Positions 46,301 through 57,470 of a stretch of DNA of 64,000 bases are shown piece after piece. Where the stretch lies: assembly GCA_905147135.1 (NCBI GenBank), contig LR990060.1:3240001-3304000 (forward strand). The letters run 5' to 3'. Made by a program: the position numbers and the translations under genes. The notes under the pieces are model-generated. The model searched no databases, had not been told where the DNA came from, and worked only from the letters and a program-made list of their open reading frames with translations. The first letter of the stretch is position 1. Every line of letters starts with the position of its first letter. This stretch comes from Blastobasis lacticolella (Eukaryota > Arthropoda > Insecta > Lepidoptera > Blastobasidae).

Positions 46301-49300
46301 ATTTCATTCCTTGCTCTATCATGTACAATTATTTCTTTTGTGTTTTGTGTGTGTTTCTGTAAGACTATAAGTGCCATCAATATGACATCATCATTATCCT
46401 GGCGTGAAACTCGTTTACGCTCTCACGTGCCGCGAGGGTCCAGGGTCCTCCTTTGTACGCCTCCTTGTCAACTTCGCCTTGCCTTCGGCAGAGATATGAT
46501 TTCGCTCTGGGCTTATTTCGGCGAGAGTGTGTATGTTACTGCCGCTAAAAGTGTATCGGATAATAATAATAATCTTGGCGTCTATATCCTGTTTATGCCC
46601 TCGCCCACGAGGGCCCGTGGTCCGCCTGGACCATGATCCAAAATTTGGCAGAGCGACTGCCATCTAACCTCTGCGACCCTGTTCACCGGGGAACCAGACC
46701 AGATTGGATTCAGTAGCCTGAACGTGCAGATTTCCTCATGATGTTTTTCCTCACCGTGAAGTGTTTATACTGAGCCGTGAAGTATTTCTACCTATTACTT
46801 TTACACTGCTAAAAGTGTATCTATCTGATTCCTACAAGTTAGTCAAATCACCTTGGGCACATCGCCGTCGTATCCGCACTGCGACTTCCTCAGCAGGTTG
46901 ATGTCCTGCTGGGATTTGTTGGGCTTGTTCACTATGGCCATCAGTGGCTCGCAGTCGTAGAGGGACACGCAGTCGCCATTGCCCCGGCTGGGAGTTATGC
47001 ACGATTCTGGAAAAAATAAAAAGGTTTATAATCCCTGTTGCAAAATAAACGGGCATATGGGCAATTTTCATACAATCGAGAGAATTGGGAGGCCTTGGAT
47101 CTCCCTCTGGGAACTTTCTGGGTGCAATCTGATTATGCACATCTATCTTGAGCATGGATTCTCTAGAGCCGATTGAAAAGCTGTTTATGCTATCTAGAAA
47201 GTTTGCGTCGTAATTATGATTCCATGCACCGGTTGTATGGAATCGAAAGTCGGTCCCCCGCGGTTATAATCCGCGTTCTATCCGAAACTCGAATATCCCG
47301 CGAGATCCTATTTTTTCCCGTGACAGAAAGTACCCAGACAGTATAACACTCTTGAAGTATGTATCTTCCTATTAGTGAAAGAATTTTCGTAACCGGTTTA
47401 GCAGTCACGGAGTATATCGCGATCAGACAGATAGACTGACGCGGCGGGGGCTTCGTTTTCTAAAATGTATAGATTTTTCAACATCAGTTTAAAAAAAGAA
47501 TAAGGGAACGAAGTTAAAAATACACCGTGAAATTACGTTATAAATACCTGAAGAGATACAAATCATCAGTTCAAGAGAACTAAAAACTATATCAACTCAC
47601 TATCTATATTAACAAACTAAAGGTGAAGAAGTGTATGGAAAGGGAAACTTAAATTTTGTCAAAGCAGTGCAGAATAGTGCAGATGTAGGCGAGGTATTTT
47701 ATAGAAATTGGTTATGGGATGAAGTCACTAAGCCTAATAATTCCATTTAAACCTTGTTTAACGTAGACTCATTTCATGCAGTTAACAAATGGAATACAAA
47801 TTGACTATTTGTAAAATATTTAAATAGCGGCTGTCACGTGATTTTAAATTGAGTATAAGCATGTATAAGATACATAATAAGGCATGTAATCGTAAAAGAA
47901 GACCTTCCTGAAATCCGTAAAAGACTTGGAAAATTATTTTTTTGCAACAAGTTATTCTTAGGAGCATTTACTATGGCATTATTTCTCAATCGTCAGAAGA
48001 AATCTCTCTATGGCGAATTTTCTAAAAGTTAAATAACAAATTCATCCTTATCATCTCTTATTAATGCTCATATTTCTTCGTGACCCGGAAAAGATTCTCC
48101 AAAATATCCGGATTCGATTTATAAATCCGGTTTAGAAAGCCTATCCTAATCCGGATATAAAACCCATCCGTATTTTTATTCTCTAATCCCATCCGACACA
48201 TAACACCGGACTTTTGGTGCAAAATATGGAGGGAGAATTTGTATTAATAGCAGTGCATTTTCTAACTAAAGTGGGTTAACTCTAGCGTATGTTTCGCTTA
48301 CCACTGCCTCCTTTTGACCCTCCGGATCCGATTGCGTTTGGAAATGTTATGCTTCCTTCACCACCTTTGTGAGAAAGGTTTTCTTTCGGTATAGTAATAA
48401 TAACATCATATCAAGCAGTTTTGTTATTGGCGTTTTGATATTGGACTGTGTTAGTAGCGAGGGGCCCGAAAAGTAATGGATTGGTATCGACGAGACAGAT
48501 GAGGCTGAAGACCGGGCGAAGTGAAATAAGTGAAATAAGGGCTAGGACGATGATGATCGAGGAGTCAGATGCGAGAGCCAGCGACTTGCGACGGGAGGAT
48601 GCCCAGGACCGCGGTGCTGATAATACTGATTTATAATTAAGGTCCGGCCGAAACAGATTTTTCAGTTTTGGCTTTATTACTATAAAACTGTGTGATGAAT
48701 AAATAAGTAAAAATTGCGACATGTACAATTTGAAGTTTGGACGGTATGCTAAGCAATTCGATATTGAAGGATAAAAACATCAGGTTCTAGTCAAAGTTAG
48801 TTAATTTAGCGAAATAAGTTATGACTAGAATTTATAGTAACAGAAGAAATATAATTTTCCATAAATCTTTATTCTTAACACCTGACGGAAAATGGAGATA
48901 TTATAAAGTTTGACGTGTGTGTTTTATCTGTGGAGGTGTTTGTCTGTCTGTGTCATAGTGTCTCTGATGTAGACCGACGTGGATGCGGTTTTCTCTATTT
49001 GATAGCCAGTTTAATAAAGATGGTTCTTAGCTTTGTTCCCTAGTTTAGGAAATATTTATGTAGATTTTAGGTTTGGATAGGTTATCATTACCATACATTT
49101 AAAGAAACTTGATGAATTAGTCGCTACGTCAGCTTTTGCCAGCCACTGAGTCTCCGTGGGACAGATTTTGCTTTTTCCCGTCGGTTTTGTTTCATTATAA
49201 TCAGCTCAGTAGTTTAAAAAACATTTTAGTATATGTAAACTTGGTTAAGGTTATCAAACAGTTTCTGGTTGGGTTTAATTAGTTTACCGCTAAGTACTAA

Positions 49301-52300
49301 TCTGATTTATTTAATTAATTGTTTATTGTCGTATTTTCCTGTGAGAAGGTAGTATTTATGTGTAACAAAGCCTGTGTCGTTAATAATAAATGTTTTAGAT
49401 AAGTACGTTTTACTTTGATTTTCCTCCTAGCGCTTTGTATAGCTTATGATTTGTAAGTCGCAGTAATACCTATTTATGGAATATGACATTAGAAAACTTG
49501 TTCGTCTTATATATTCTGTAATATTATATAGTTATTTTCCTAAATTGTTATAATATTACGTTCATAAACCACACAATTAGTTTTGAAAATGTGTAGGTAA
49601 CAGACAAATAAGGAAAATATAGGACAAAATATATGTGAAAAATATATGGACACCATAATTGTGTTTTTGAAAAATAAATTATTGCGCACTGTATTATGTA
49701 TTTCAAACTAATTTATTATTTATTCATATAAGCTTATTTATGCCATCACTCTTAAGAGTGGCTTTTTTGGGTCTAGATTTTTTATGCTACGCAAAAACAA
49801 TGCTAACAACAAAAATGCAGAACCGCAGGTGCGTTGACATTGTGAGGACTAAGATGAAATGCGTCATGCATGCCTGTAATGGCGCTGGCTGATTAGATGT
49901 CTCTGTGTCAATTTGTCCAAGAACAATATTATGCACAATACTCCCAAGTGAGGTAGCGCTCAAATGCCTGACTAGTCAAAACAAAAATCCTTCACAACCC
50001 TGTTATTCCTGTTGACTGGGTCTCAGAGGTCAGGCGGCGATCTCTCTACTCCAAGATCATGGTTAAGGCGGACACCGGGCTCTCGTACGAGAGCACAACT
50101 GAGATCTTGACTCTAAGATAATTATTTAATTTTTATTATTAGGTGTCTAGAAATGTGGGTGTGTTTAGTCATTTCTTACCCAGCAGGCATCCAAAAGTAC
50201 AATGTGAAGCTAACAAACTGGTTCTTGGCGATCATTCATTACCATACAGGATACTATGCGAAGTAATTTGATAATTTGAGGACTATAATGCGAAGTAATT
50301 TGATCGTTGCAATACCAGAATTCCGCCACTTAAATTAATTAATTAGACTCATGATTATTTATTGCCTTTAGTAGTGTTTTTTTTCTCTAGGCTAATATAA
50401 TGCGAAAGTCTTCGTCGGTCAGTATGTTGGTTAGTCTTTCTTCACCAAGGAGTGAATGAATTTTTGATCATCATGAATCATGATATCAAGCATCAGAACT
50501 TCCACTGCTGGTCATACTAGCTTTCCTCAGAAAGAAGTTAGAAATCGAAAAACAACTTAATACATTGCCATATGCTATATATAGTATAATCATCACAGCC
50601 CATAACAGTCCACTGCATGACTTAGGGCCTCTCCCACGCAGGGGAAATTATTACCTTAATCTCTACGCTTGGCAGGCGGGTTGGAGATCGCAGTGTTATA
50701 AATATAACAATGGAAAAACTGCTGCCCGTTTTTCAGCCGACGGAGACGCTAGATCTTTTGCTTGGAAAACATTAGTCGCCTTGTACGACAACCTTGACTG
50801 TACAGGATTACGATTACTATTCTACTCTGCTGGACACTACTACACAGTGACACAAAGTATATCTACGTTACATTTACAAGAGGTGATCCCATAATCCCAC
50901 AGTGATATATATATATATATGTGGATTTGTTCGCGGCTTTTGTAAGTCCAATATGTCGAGAGTGTATTAGCTGAGATATTCCACATTTACTACAAAATGC
51001 CTTGTCGTGGTATTATGGAATATGATTGACTTAAGCCGAGCCGGTGCGTTTTTGTGGGTTTGTGCACATATTTATATCGTTACATATTCTGTTCAAGGAT
51101 TAAGGATTTAAAAAATACTAGGTGTATGTAATTTTGACGACCTGAGTGGTTCAGTTGGTTAACATCTGCCACCGCATAAAATCCCGGTATATTTTTTGTG
51201 CATTTATTCACAAATACCAGACAAATCACCATTTAGAAGTAAAATATTGAAATAAATTTTCTATACAATATCTTGTCATACGTGATACACATAGGAAGTG
51301 ACCTACACATCAAGTGCTATTTATTTTTATTTGTGCGTGTGACTTTTTGCATGTCCAACCGCCACAGTGAGATAGTTAACTATTCTCAATACCTTTATTA
51401 TGGAACGGCTTGTCCTGGTACCGTAGTCGTCTCAGTATGTGCCTCTTCGCACCGTGGTTAATCCAGTTTCGGATCCTGCAAGCTTTGGCGTTGACCTTTT
51501 CATAGTTGTATATTTTAGTACCTAATTTTTTATACCATAATGGCACTTAATCGTAATTTATCAATGTCAATATGTAACAATGGCATGCCATCGTTTAAGG
51601 CTACATACTATCGTTTTAGATACAAATTGACGTAAATTAGTAAATTAGTTTACCAATAATGTATTTGTATTTGTTTGCGAAGATAGCAATCTTGAGTTTC
51701 GTCGGATGTTCCGTCCCTGATATCCTCGGTCTAGCTAAATAATGTCAGAAGCTCAAATTTTGAGGATAACATGCACGTAAGATATAGCAGACTTTTAAAA
51801 TACACAACATTTCATTTCTCTAGCATACACATTTACACATTGGATTTTGGATTAGCACCTAAAATACGTCGATTTCGACACTGACTGAATGACTAATTCA
51901 CTGACTTACTCACTTTTCGTCAAAACCTCCCGAAGTCCTAGGAAGCTAAAATTTGGTAAGCATGCTACCGTTAAGAGCTTACGAGGCTTGGCTAAACGAA
52001 TTTTACATGAAATGAACACTAACCGATGCTCTTACGGTGAGGGAAATCATTGCTAGAACCAGCACATTCAGGCGACTGAATATGTAACCATGATCCAATC
52101 TGGTACCCCTGTTAACAGGGTCGCAGTTAGATGTCAGTCGCTCTGCTGTAATTACCTGATCTGCCAAATCCAGAGTCATGGGATATTGACGCCAAGATGA
52201 TTACTGTAATTTTTAAAGCTTCACAGGTCCCCGTGTCTGCTTAATAAAATTCCTTTACCTACTTCCCGGATTCCGATTGAGCTGAAACTTCTCATGTAAG

Positions 52301-55071
52301 TTCTGATACCATGCAGTGCGATATGATACCATCGAGCTGATCTGATTATAGATACGGAAGGTGGCCATAAGAACTCCTAAACTCCGCATGGTAAACCCAT
52401 CGAGTTTGGGCTCGTTTGATTAGTCTCGGCAAATACTTTGACTGGTCATAGAGAATGCGCGATGAAAATATTTTTTATTTGCCGTCGTTGTCCTCCTGCA
52501 GGGCAAAGACCTCTCTCCCATTTTTCCACATAGCCTGTTATAGGGCTTGCTATGAAAAAATATTTTTCATTTGAACTTGTTTGGTTTGCGTACTGCGGTA
52601 CTTGGGAGCTTCTCAAAAAATTGTCAGGCAATATGGAGTGTGAAATTAACCAACCGATTCGTTTAAAGATCCGTCTCGATATAATTTTGAATTTATCCTG
52701 TAGCCGTCGACCTTTAGAATACTGGTATTTCGGCCAGCGGATTGTGTTGTTTGTTTTAATTTAGTTTTTTTATTAATAAAATCTGTAATTATTACTACGT
52801 TTTTTATAATGTTATATATTGATAAAAAATCACCTTGGCGTAAATGCCCGGTTGTGCCCTCATCACGTCACGAAGGCCCGGGGTCCGCCTTGACCATGGT
52901 CCAAGATTTGGCAGATCAGGTAATTACAGTGGAGCGACTGCCATCTGACCTCCGTGACCCTGCTACCAGAGGAACCTGCCCAGATTGGATCATGGTTACA
53001 CATTCAGTTGCCGGAATGTGCAGGTTTTATCACGATGTTTTCCCTCACCGTAAGAGCATCGGTTAGTATGCAACTAATGTAAATAACTCAGAAAAGAGTC
53101 ATTGGTTCCCCGTATCATGTAATATCATGATGGTATACTTAACATCATGATGGCTAGTGATTGCGACATCAGTCTATTAGTATATCGATTCTTGTTGCGG
53201 ATTAGTGTAATCATATTGAATAGTCATTTATTAATCGCGATATTAGTTAAAAACCTATTAAACACTATCACTAATTTATTTTTAAAGGTTAACTAAGATA
53301 CAATTTCGAGGTTTTACCCAACCGTATCATAATATACAATAATTATCATAAGCTGTGGTCATAACTTTCCATCAGGTGCCAACAGATTTTAACTCTTTGT
53401 TACATTGAAATATTACATGATAGATATATTCGTCTACCGACTATCATAATTTTTTTTAGGAAATATCCGAACTAATTGTGGACAAAGACGTCACTATCCC
53501 ATTTAGGAGGAAATAAGACAAAGAATAAATTTCCACTATAGGTTACATTGCAGCCTGAATGAATTAGCAAGAATTGTGTCGATACTTGACGTATGTATTA
53601 CTCATACTTGTACTTTTAGAACAAATTGTCAAGATGATTTTGAGAGCATAAGGATAAATTGTACCATAATGTATACTTTAATGTGTATTTAGTCATCAAC
53701 ATCAGTGACGTTAACAGTGTAAGTGAATATTTAATTATGTTTCAGATTAACAGAACCATATCTCTTAAGTCTAAGGATGTAATTAAGATCCGAATAAAAT
53801 ACTGTCTATGTCTATGTCTAAAGTGTCGCCTAATATTTAATGCAATCGGACATTATAAATTTTTTTATTGGATTATTTCGTTTACCAAACACAATCTAGC
53901 TATGTTTTTAATTATGTATTAGTAGTATTTTTTTAGTATTAGGTAGTTCAGTAGGTAAATAGTATTTTTGAGATGCACGCCGTCTGCCTCTCTGATTTTG
54001 CCGTCGTGACATGTATTTAATGCCTAGTCATCTTATGGATTTGTAAATTTATACCTATATGTTATTATTAAACTGGTTATTTGAATAAAATTAAAAGAAA
54101 GAATCAGTTTTAATTTCTGAATAAGCAATATATGTTTACACGGTCCGGGAACGCTACAACTACTTGTTTCGCTCGATTTTAGTTGCGTTTCAAGACAGGA
54201 TCGAACTCTAACACAAAGCACTTATGAACGAAAGATCTGTCAACAAAAACAGGTAAATTGAGGCAATTGACGCACCACCTTCAAGGTCAATTCCAAACAA
54301 GACTGCAAGTAGCAATAATCAGTCATACGGTTAACATTTTAAGCATTTTTTAAATAATTTCAGAGCCAGCGCTCCTCTGTGATATTGGTAATTTGTATTT
54401 GAAAGTAATATCATTAATGATGATTCGAAATAATGATTGATAGGTAATTGACGGCCCGATTCAAATAATATGCACTAAACAACATTCCTACTTAAATCTT
54501 TGCTTAAAATGAGGAAATGCACTGTTTATGAGTATTTGTAACTGCTTTTGAATTTACTTTACTTTACTGTTGTAACCTACCTATATTATTTATCTGGATT
54601 AGGAACCAAAAAGTGTAAAAGCAATATTTTAAGCCTACCTATAATTTTACCTATATTATGCGGATTACCAAACAATTTTGTAATATTTAGTTAACAAAAT
54701 ATTTTAAATAAACAATGCGATAAAATTCACACATTTTATAGGTTATGTATCAGCCTGGTGTAGTGAATATGAAAACTGATAATGAAGTACAGACGAGGAA
54801 AACACGCTTGTGCCACTCAGAAAGCGACAAGTGATCATTGACACATACGTAAGAACAAAACCACAAACACATGCCTATCCTTCTCAGCGAAACGTTCGTT
54901 GTATACAGAATTCACTATTATTAAAATAAAAAATCGCGACCGTACAAAAAAGGGAAAGAAACGGAACTAGAAACAACCTTAAATCCAAAGTAATCGATTT
55001 AGAAACTTACGTCCTTCAACGTAGCACATGTAGGATGCAACCAACGCAGATATCAGTACAAGCGGCGTCAT
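37044..55071 (-). CDS. Two-clip-domain serine protease, probable prophenoloxidase-activating enzyme
   Basis: Complete eight-exon gene: join of 55071-55011, 47006-46852, 44065-43920, 42140-41965, 41265-41103, 39728-39520, 39032-38878 and 37301-37044; 1323 nt, 440 residues. All junctions are GT/AG and in phase. Signal peptide residues 1-20; clip domain 1 C23-C75; clip domain 2 C82-C132; linker with PPQPQPTTT; predicted activation after Lys177 (GNSDK|ITGG); catalytic His222 (LTAGHC), Asp290 (RRHDIAL) and Ser390 (GDSGGP). Asp384 in the S1 pocket predicts trypsin-like cleavage after Arg/Lys. Size and two clip domains match lepidopteran prophenoloxidase-activating proteases, which circulate as zymogens in haemolymph and trigger melanisation. 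An in-frame Met 50 codons upstream (55221) was rejected because it would bury the signal peptide. Other two-clip CLIPB proteases remain possible. Confidence 0.93.
37302..38877 (-). other. Protease intron 7 with repeats
   Basis: Contains a LINE 3-prime tail at about 37760-37850 (GGCGGTGATCACTTACCATC), the CTCACGCC family at 37845-38000, (ATTT)n and (GATGAT)n stretches near 38015 and 38233. No coding signal is left. Confidence 0.5.
38878..39032 (-). CDS. Protease exon 7
   Basis: Encodes [24 protein letters not shown] and [13 protein letters not shown]. The donor CAG|GTCTGT at 38877 was preferred to GTG|TTTT because it joins in phase to the Cys-containing KCQ of exon 8. Confidence 0.9.
39235..39282 (-). 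pseudogene. Fossil duplicate of part of protease exon 6
   Basis: 48 bp in intron 6 match 43 of 48 bases of exon 6 (39632-39679), with no gap. The translation is [15 protein letters not shown] against [15 protein letters not shown]. Sequence on either side has no similarity I can see, and no splice sites frame it convincingly. Confidence 0.85.
39520..39728 (-). CDS. Protease exon 6: acidic loop and catalytic Asp
   Basis: [16 protein letters not shown] and GGGQDCTEG form the extra disulphide-bearing loop typical of prophenoloxidase activators; HPEYNP and [10 protein letters not shown] supply the Asp. Part of this exon is duplicated in the next intron at 39235-39282. Confidence 0.93.
39729..41102 (-). 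other. Protease intron 5
   Basis: Holds a possible LINE reverse-transcriptase scrap at 40008-40235 (minus frame with [20 protein letters not shown]), the CTCACGCC-family fragment at 40655-40770, and SINE-2 at 40775-41050. Confidence 0.5.
40775..41050 (-). repeat. SINE-2 copy in protease intron
   Basis: GGCCCGAGGTCCGCCTTGAC through GAACCTGACCAGATTGGATC to CCACTAGGCCACCGAATC. The head is partly deleted around the B box (GGGAGTCGGACCC). Confidence 0.7.
41103..41265 (-). CDS. Protease exon 5: start of catalytic domain, His
   Basis: Continues [20 protein letters not shown] and ends just after [17 protein letters not shown]. The catalytic His is in the usual TAGHC. Confidence 0.93.
41366..41605 (+). 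repeat. SINE-3 copy in protease intron 4
   Basis: CATCATCATCACAGCCCATA, TCCGCGCTTGGCAGGC, CGCCTTGTACGACACTCGC, CACTGCCGGACACCACAAG. Opposite in orientation to the host gene. Confidence 0.7.
41690..41900 (+). repeat. Repeat-5 copy
   Basis: GTGACCGTTTCGTATTTCGA, TTCAGCACCGCAACAAGCTT and GCCGTTGGCAAAGCGAGG are shared with 15960-16180 and 42190-42420. Confidence 0.45.
41965..42140 (-). CDS. Protease exon 4: end of clip 2, linker, activation site
   Basis: [11 protein letters not shown] closes clip 2. A Pro/Gln/Thr-rich linker and a conserved Cys (VCSS) that would tether the light chain follow. GNSDKIT ends the exon inside the activation sequence. Confidence 0.92.
42190..42420 (+). repeat. Repeat-5 copy, best 5S-like match
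   Basis: AAGTTAAGTAAGGCACGCAG and GAACTGGATGGGTGGCCG resemble box A and box C of 5S rRNA at about the right spacing. The tail is AT-rich (TTATTATTCAGTTATTTATT). Confidence 0.5.
42880..43005 (-). pseudogene. LINE 3-prime coding remnant
   Basis: On minus: TTTCCTTTGGACTATGACAT, GTTCAAGAGGTATATTAAAG, AACGCATTGGTGACTCTTCT, homologous to 16590-16690. In protease intron 3. Confidence 0.55.
43006..43919 (-). other. Rest of protease intron 3
   Basis: 43023-43365 has overlapping open frames on both strands with no recognisable domain, and I do not call a gene. No repeat family identified. Confidence 0.35.
43920..44065 (-). CDS. Protease exon 3: end of clip 1 and start of clip 2
   Basis: Starts VCCP, closing clip 1. 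It then opens clip 2 with [20 protein letters not shown] only six residues later, and ends in NFIQNSR at a phase-2 junction. Confidence 0.92.
44066..46851 (-). other. Protease intron 2
   Basis: A segment GTCGACTAATGTTCCTATGTTGATGAGGTCG at about 44272 recurs at 57082. 45862-46100 is a degraded SINE-3 and 46570-46760 a SINE-2. Frames at 44706-44972 and 45503-45766 show no domain. Confidence 0.45.
46852..47006 (-). CDS. Protease exon 2: clip domain 1
   Basis: Encodes Q21-K72. Clip cysteines are in [15 protein letters not shown] and QCGYDG; the last two (CC) are in exon 3. The region between Cys3 and Cys4 is helical-looking ([14 protein letters not shown]). Confidence 0.92.
50588..50850 (+). repeat. 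SINE-3 copy
   Basis: AATCATCACAGCCCATAACA, TCTACGCTTGGCAGGCGGG, CGCCTTGTACGACAACC, CTCTGCTGGACACTACTACA. Confidence 0.7.
52010..52205 (+). repeat. SINE-2 fragment
   Basis: AACACTAACCGATGCTCTTA, TGATCCAATCTGGTACCCC, GATATTGACGCCAAGATGAT. Confidence 0.65.
52830..53110 (-). repeat. SINE-2 copy
   Basis: CACCTTGGCGTAAATGCCCG to ACTCAGAAAAGAGTCATTGG. The tRNA-like head is lost. Confidence 0.7.
55011..55071 (-). CDS. Protease exon 1: signal peptide
   Basis: Encodes [20 protein letters not shown] plus one base. A short polar start, a hydrophobic core and small residues before the mature Gln21 make a classical secretion signal. The context AACAAAAATG is a good start. Donor is GTAAGT. Confidence 0.9.
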
Positions 55072-55324
55072 TTTTGTTCGAAACTGCACTCTCACATAAT
55101 AGGGATAAGGTCTGGTTTGCTGTGGCGGGCGGTCGACGCGGCCGGCTTGCGCGGGCGCCGGTTGTGTTGTGATCAAGTTTGCGGTTTTCCGTTTTACGAG
55201 ACTCCGACGATGCTCTGTCACAGACCTCTGCGGCGCGGTGTAGGCTTGTACGGTGGGGTGCTTGTGTGTTAAGCGAATACATGTACATGCTCCATCTTCG
55301 GCCGCATCGTCTTAGCACCAAGTT
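55072..55324 (-). promoter_or_regulatory. Upstream region of the protease gene
   Basis: GC-rich relative to the neighbourhood (GCCGGCTTGCGCGGGCGCCGG in the sense of the plus strand at about 55141). It should hold the 5-prime UTR and core promoter. On the minus strand CCCTATTATG lies about 42 bases before the start codon and may be a weak TATA-like element. No clear NF-kB site was found. Inference only. Confidence 0.3.
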
Positions 55325-55650
55325 TTAAGAGAGGTAGGGCATAGCGGGGTATCCCGTTCGAATTAAAGCCGCTCGGAATACCGCAGCTAAACAATACTCT
55401 TTTGAATAGTATTGTGTTTCTGCCGGTGAGAAAGGTTTCCAGTGCTCCATGGGGTGGAAATTTGGGGAACCGTCTTTGGCAGTGGAGGGATATATAGGCC
55501 TTTTTGCTGCCAGAGTAACGTGTTATAGAGGTGTGCAACGCATTGGCGATACTCTTGGTGTTGCTAATGTCTCTAGGCAGTGGTGACCACTTTCCATCAT
55601 GTGGCCCGCTTGCCTGTTTGCCTACCGCATGACATAAAAAAAAAAGGTTA
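55325..55650 (+). repeat. Repeat-4, full-length copy
   Basis: Starts GAGAGGTAGGGCATAGCGGG about 250 bp upstream of the protease start codon and ends GCATGACAT plus ten A. Small internal deletion (about 28 bp) after AATTAAAGCCGCTCGG. Confidence 0.75.
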
Positions 55651-56390
55651 GATGGCAGTCAAATGCCTGGTTAAACGGTTTCACAGACAGACAGATGCGG
55701 AATTCGACTTATATAACCCACGACGAAAAAAGAGGGGTGTTATAAGTGTGACGTGTGTATATGTATGTGTATATGTAGAGATGTGGTATCGTAGCTCCCG
55801 AACGCATCGAAATCGGATCCGTTCGGAATTCTCTATATGAAAGCCAGTTTAATCGAGATGGTCTAAAGACCATCTAAATAAAAGGATAAAGCTAAGGTTT
55901 TATTTCATTAAAATCGATTCAGTAGTTTATTATTGAAGGATATATGTATACTTGGGCGGGGTTTATCCGACGTATTTCCATCAGATTTATGTTGCCTATG
56001 TACGGTTTTGCTATTTAAACAAAGTGGATAGAGGTAACTGTCGTCCAGAACACTTTGATTCTTATATTATTATTCAAAAAACAGCTTTGATTTGCTTTTC
56101 GTGTAGATAACAATTTAAAAAATGCAGATCTTTAATAAAAGTCAACATTTGTCGCGATAAATATTAAATTATCTCGATATGTATAGGCCAAACCGGCTTG
56201 TCCTAGGACCGACTGGTTGCACGACCGGTTTGGTGTCATTAATCGTGTCGCTACCGTGTGCGCGTGCCCGCAAACCGGTCCGACCGGGCACGGTGACGGT
56301 GCGGTCACTACGGTGTGCTCCCGCGCATGTCTGACGAGTTCGGTGGGCCGCCGACCGGGCAGTATGTAGATGTGAATCAATATAAGTGGT
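55651..56390. other. Intergenic, family G
   Basis: 55710-55950 is a family-G copy (AAAAGAGGGGTGTTATAAG, CGAAATCGGATCCGTTC, GCCAGTTTAATCGAGATGG). 56180-56340 is GC-rich with ACCGGTTTGGTGTCATTAAT; unidentified. Confidence 0.45.
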
Positions 56391-56545
56391 ATAAAAAAAA
56401 AATATATAATGTGTCGAAGAATAAAAGGAGATCTATGAAAAGAGTTATGGATATATGGGAGGCCAGTGAGTTGTGTAAGGACAGAGCAAAGTGGCGGTCC
56501 ATAGCCACCTGTGGGACACAGGCGTGAGCTTTATGTATGTATGAT
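56391..56545 (+). pseudogene. LINE ORF C-terminus
   Basis: RRSMKRVMDIWEASELCKDR then AKWRSIATCGTQA and stop at 56527, followed by a (TATG)n tail. KDRxKWR near the stop is a common end of LINE reverse transcriptases. 5-prime truncated. Confidence 0.6.
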
Positions 56546-56569
56546 ATAATGTGTCGTTTTATAGTAATC

Positions 56570-56655
56570 GTACGATTCGGATGTGGAATGAGCTCCCAGC
56601 CAGAGTGTTTCCTTTGGACTATGACATGTGATTGTTCAAGAGGTATAACAGATAG
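56570..56655 (+). repeat. LINE 3-prime coding remnant
   Basis: Encodes [20 protein letters not shown], nearly the same as at 16555. Confidence 0.6.
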
Positions 56656-57207
56656 TCAGACAGAGTTATAAGATTAGTGAGGAAGTAGGCTCGTTTGGCC
56701 GCAACTTCGTCTGCTGGAAATCGTTTGTGTCCGCAACGAAATTTTTTAGAGATCAAACAATCTTACTGCTTGCCTGATTCAAAGCAGTCACCGCAGCCTA
56801 TGGAAGTTTGCAATACCAGGGGCATCACCCACGCGTTGCCGACCCCGTAAAAACCTTTTCAAGCCATTCTTGAAGAACTCCATGTTGTACTCTCTAGGGA
56901 AAACCTCTCCAGGTAGTTAGTTTATTCCACAACCTTAGTGTGCGTGGGAGAAAGTTCCTTTGGAATCGCACAGTTCGTGACCAATTTGGCTCCAAGGATG
57001 AACTCCCTGTCGATGGCGAGCGGTGCGATGATAGAATGTAACTGTAGGCATCATATCAAACTGTTCTTTAGAACAAACGTTCTAGTCGACTAATGTTCCT
57101 ATGTTGATGAGGTCGTGTTCCCCAAGGTGTGAGGATAAACTCCCTGTCGGTGGCCAGCGGTACGATGATAGACAATTAATTAATGATTTAGGAATGTACT
57201 TATAGTC
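56656..57207. other. Intergenic, LINE tails
   Basis: 56770-56850 is an inverted family-C tail (AGTCACCGCAGCCTATGGAA, GGGGCATCACCCACGCG). 57070-57140 repeats a segment also at about 44272. No gene. Confidence 0.4.
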
Positions 57208-57470
57208 ACCATCACAGCCCATATCAGTCCACTGCAGGACTTAGGCCCTCTCCCACGAAAGGGGAGGTTATTGCCATAATCTCTACGCTTGGCAGGCGGG
57301 TTGGAAATTGCAGTGCTATAAATATAACAGTGAAAAACGCTGCTGCCAATTTATCAGCCTACGGAGACTCTAGAGCTTTTGCCTCGATAACATTAGTCGC
57401 CTTGTACGACACCCAAAAGTGTAAGGGGTCTGTGCTATTCTACTCTGCCGGACACCACAAGGCTAACTTA
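57208..57470 (+). repeat. SINE-3 copy
   Basis: CACCATCACAGCCCATATCA, TCTACGCTTGGCAGGCGGG, TCGCCTTGTACGACACCC, TCTGCCGGACACCACAAGGC. Confidence 0.7.

Larger units (their letters stand above)
47007..55010 (-). other. Protease intron 1 (8 kb)
   Basis: Separates the signal peptide from the rest. It contains family G (48890-49240), family F (49790-49880), SINE-2 (49990-50125, 52010-52205 and 52830-53110), SINE-3 (50588-50850), a SINE-1 head (51138-51190) and an (AT)n run at 50908-50920. No other gene recognised. Confidence 0.6.

Noticed and set aside
48411..48728. 105-codon minus-strand frame and its plus-strand partner
   Set aside because: Slightly unusual composition but no motif; both strands are open over the same bases.
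55072..55221. Upstream in-frame Met giving a 50-residue N-terminal extension of the protease
   Set aside because: It would place the hydrophobic signal peptide internally; secreted clip proteases start with the signal peptide.
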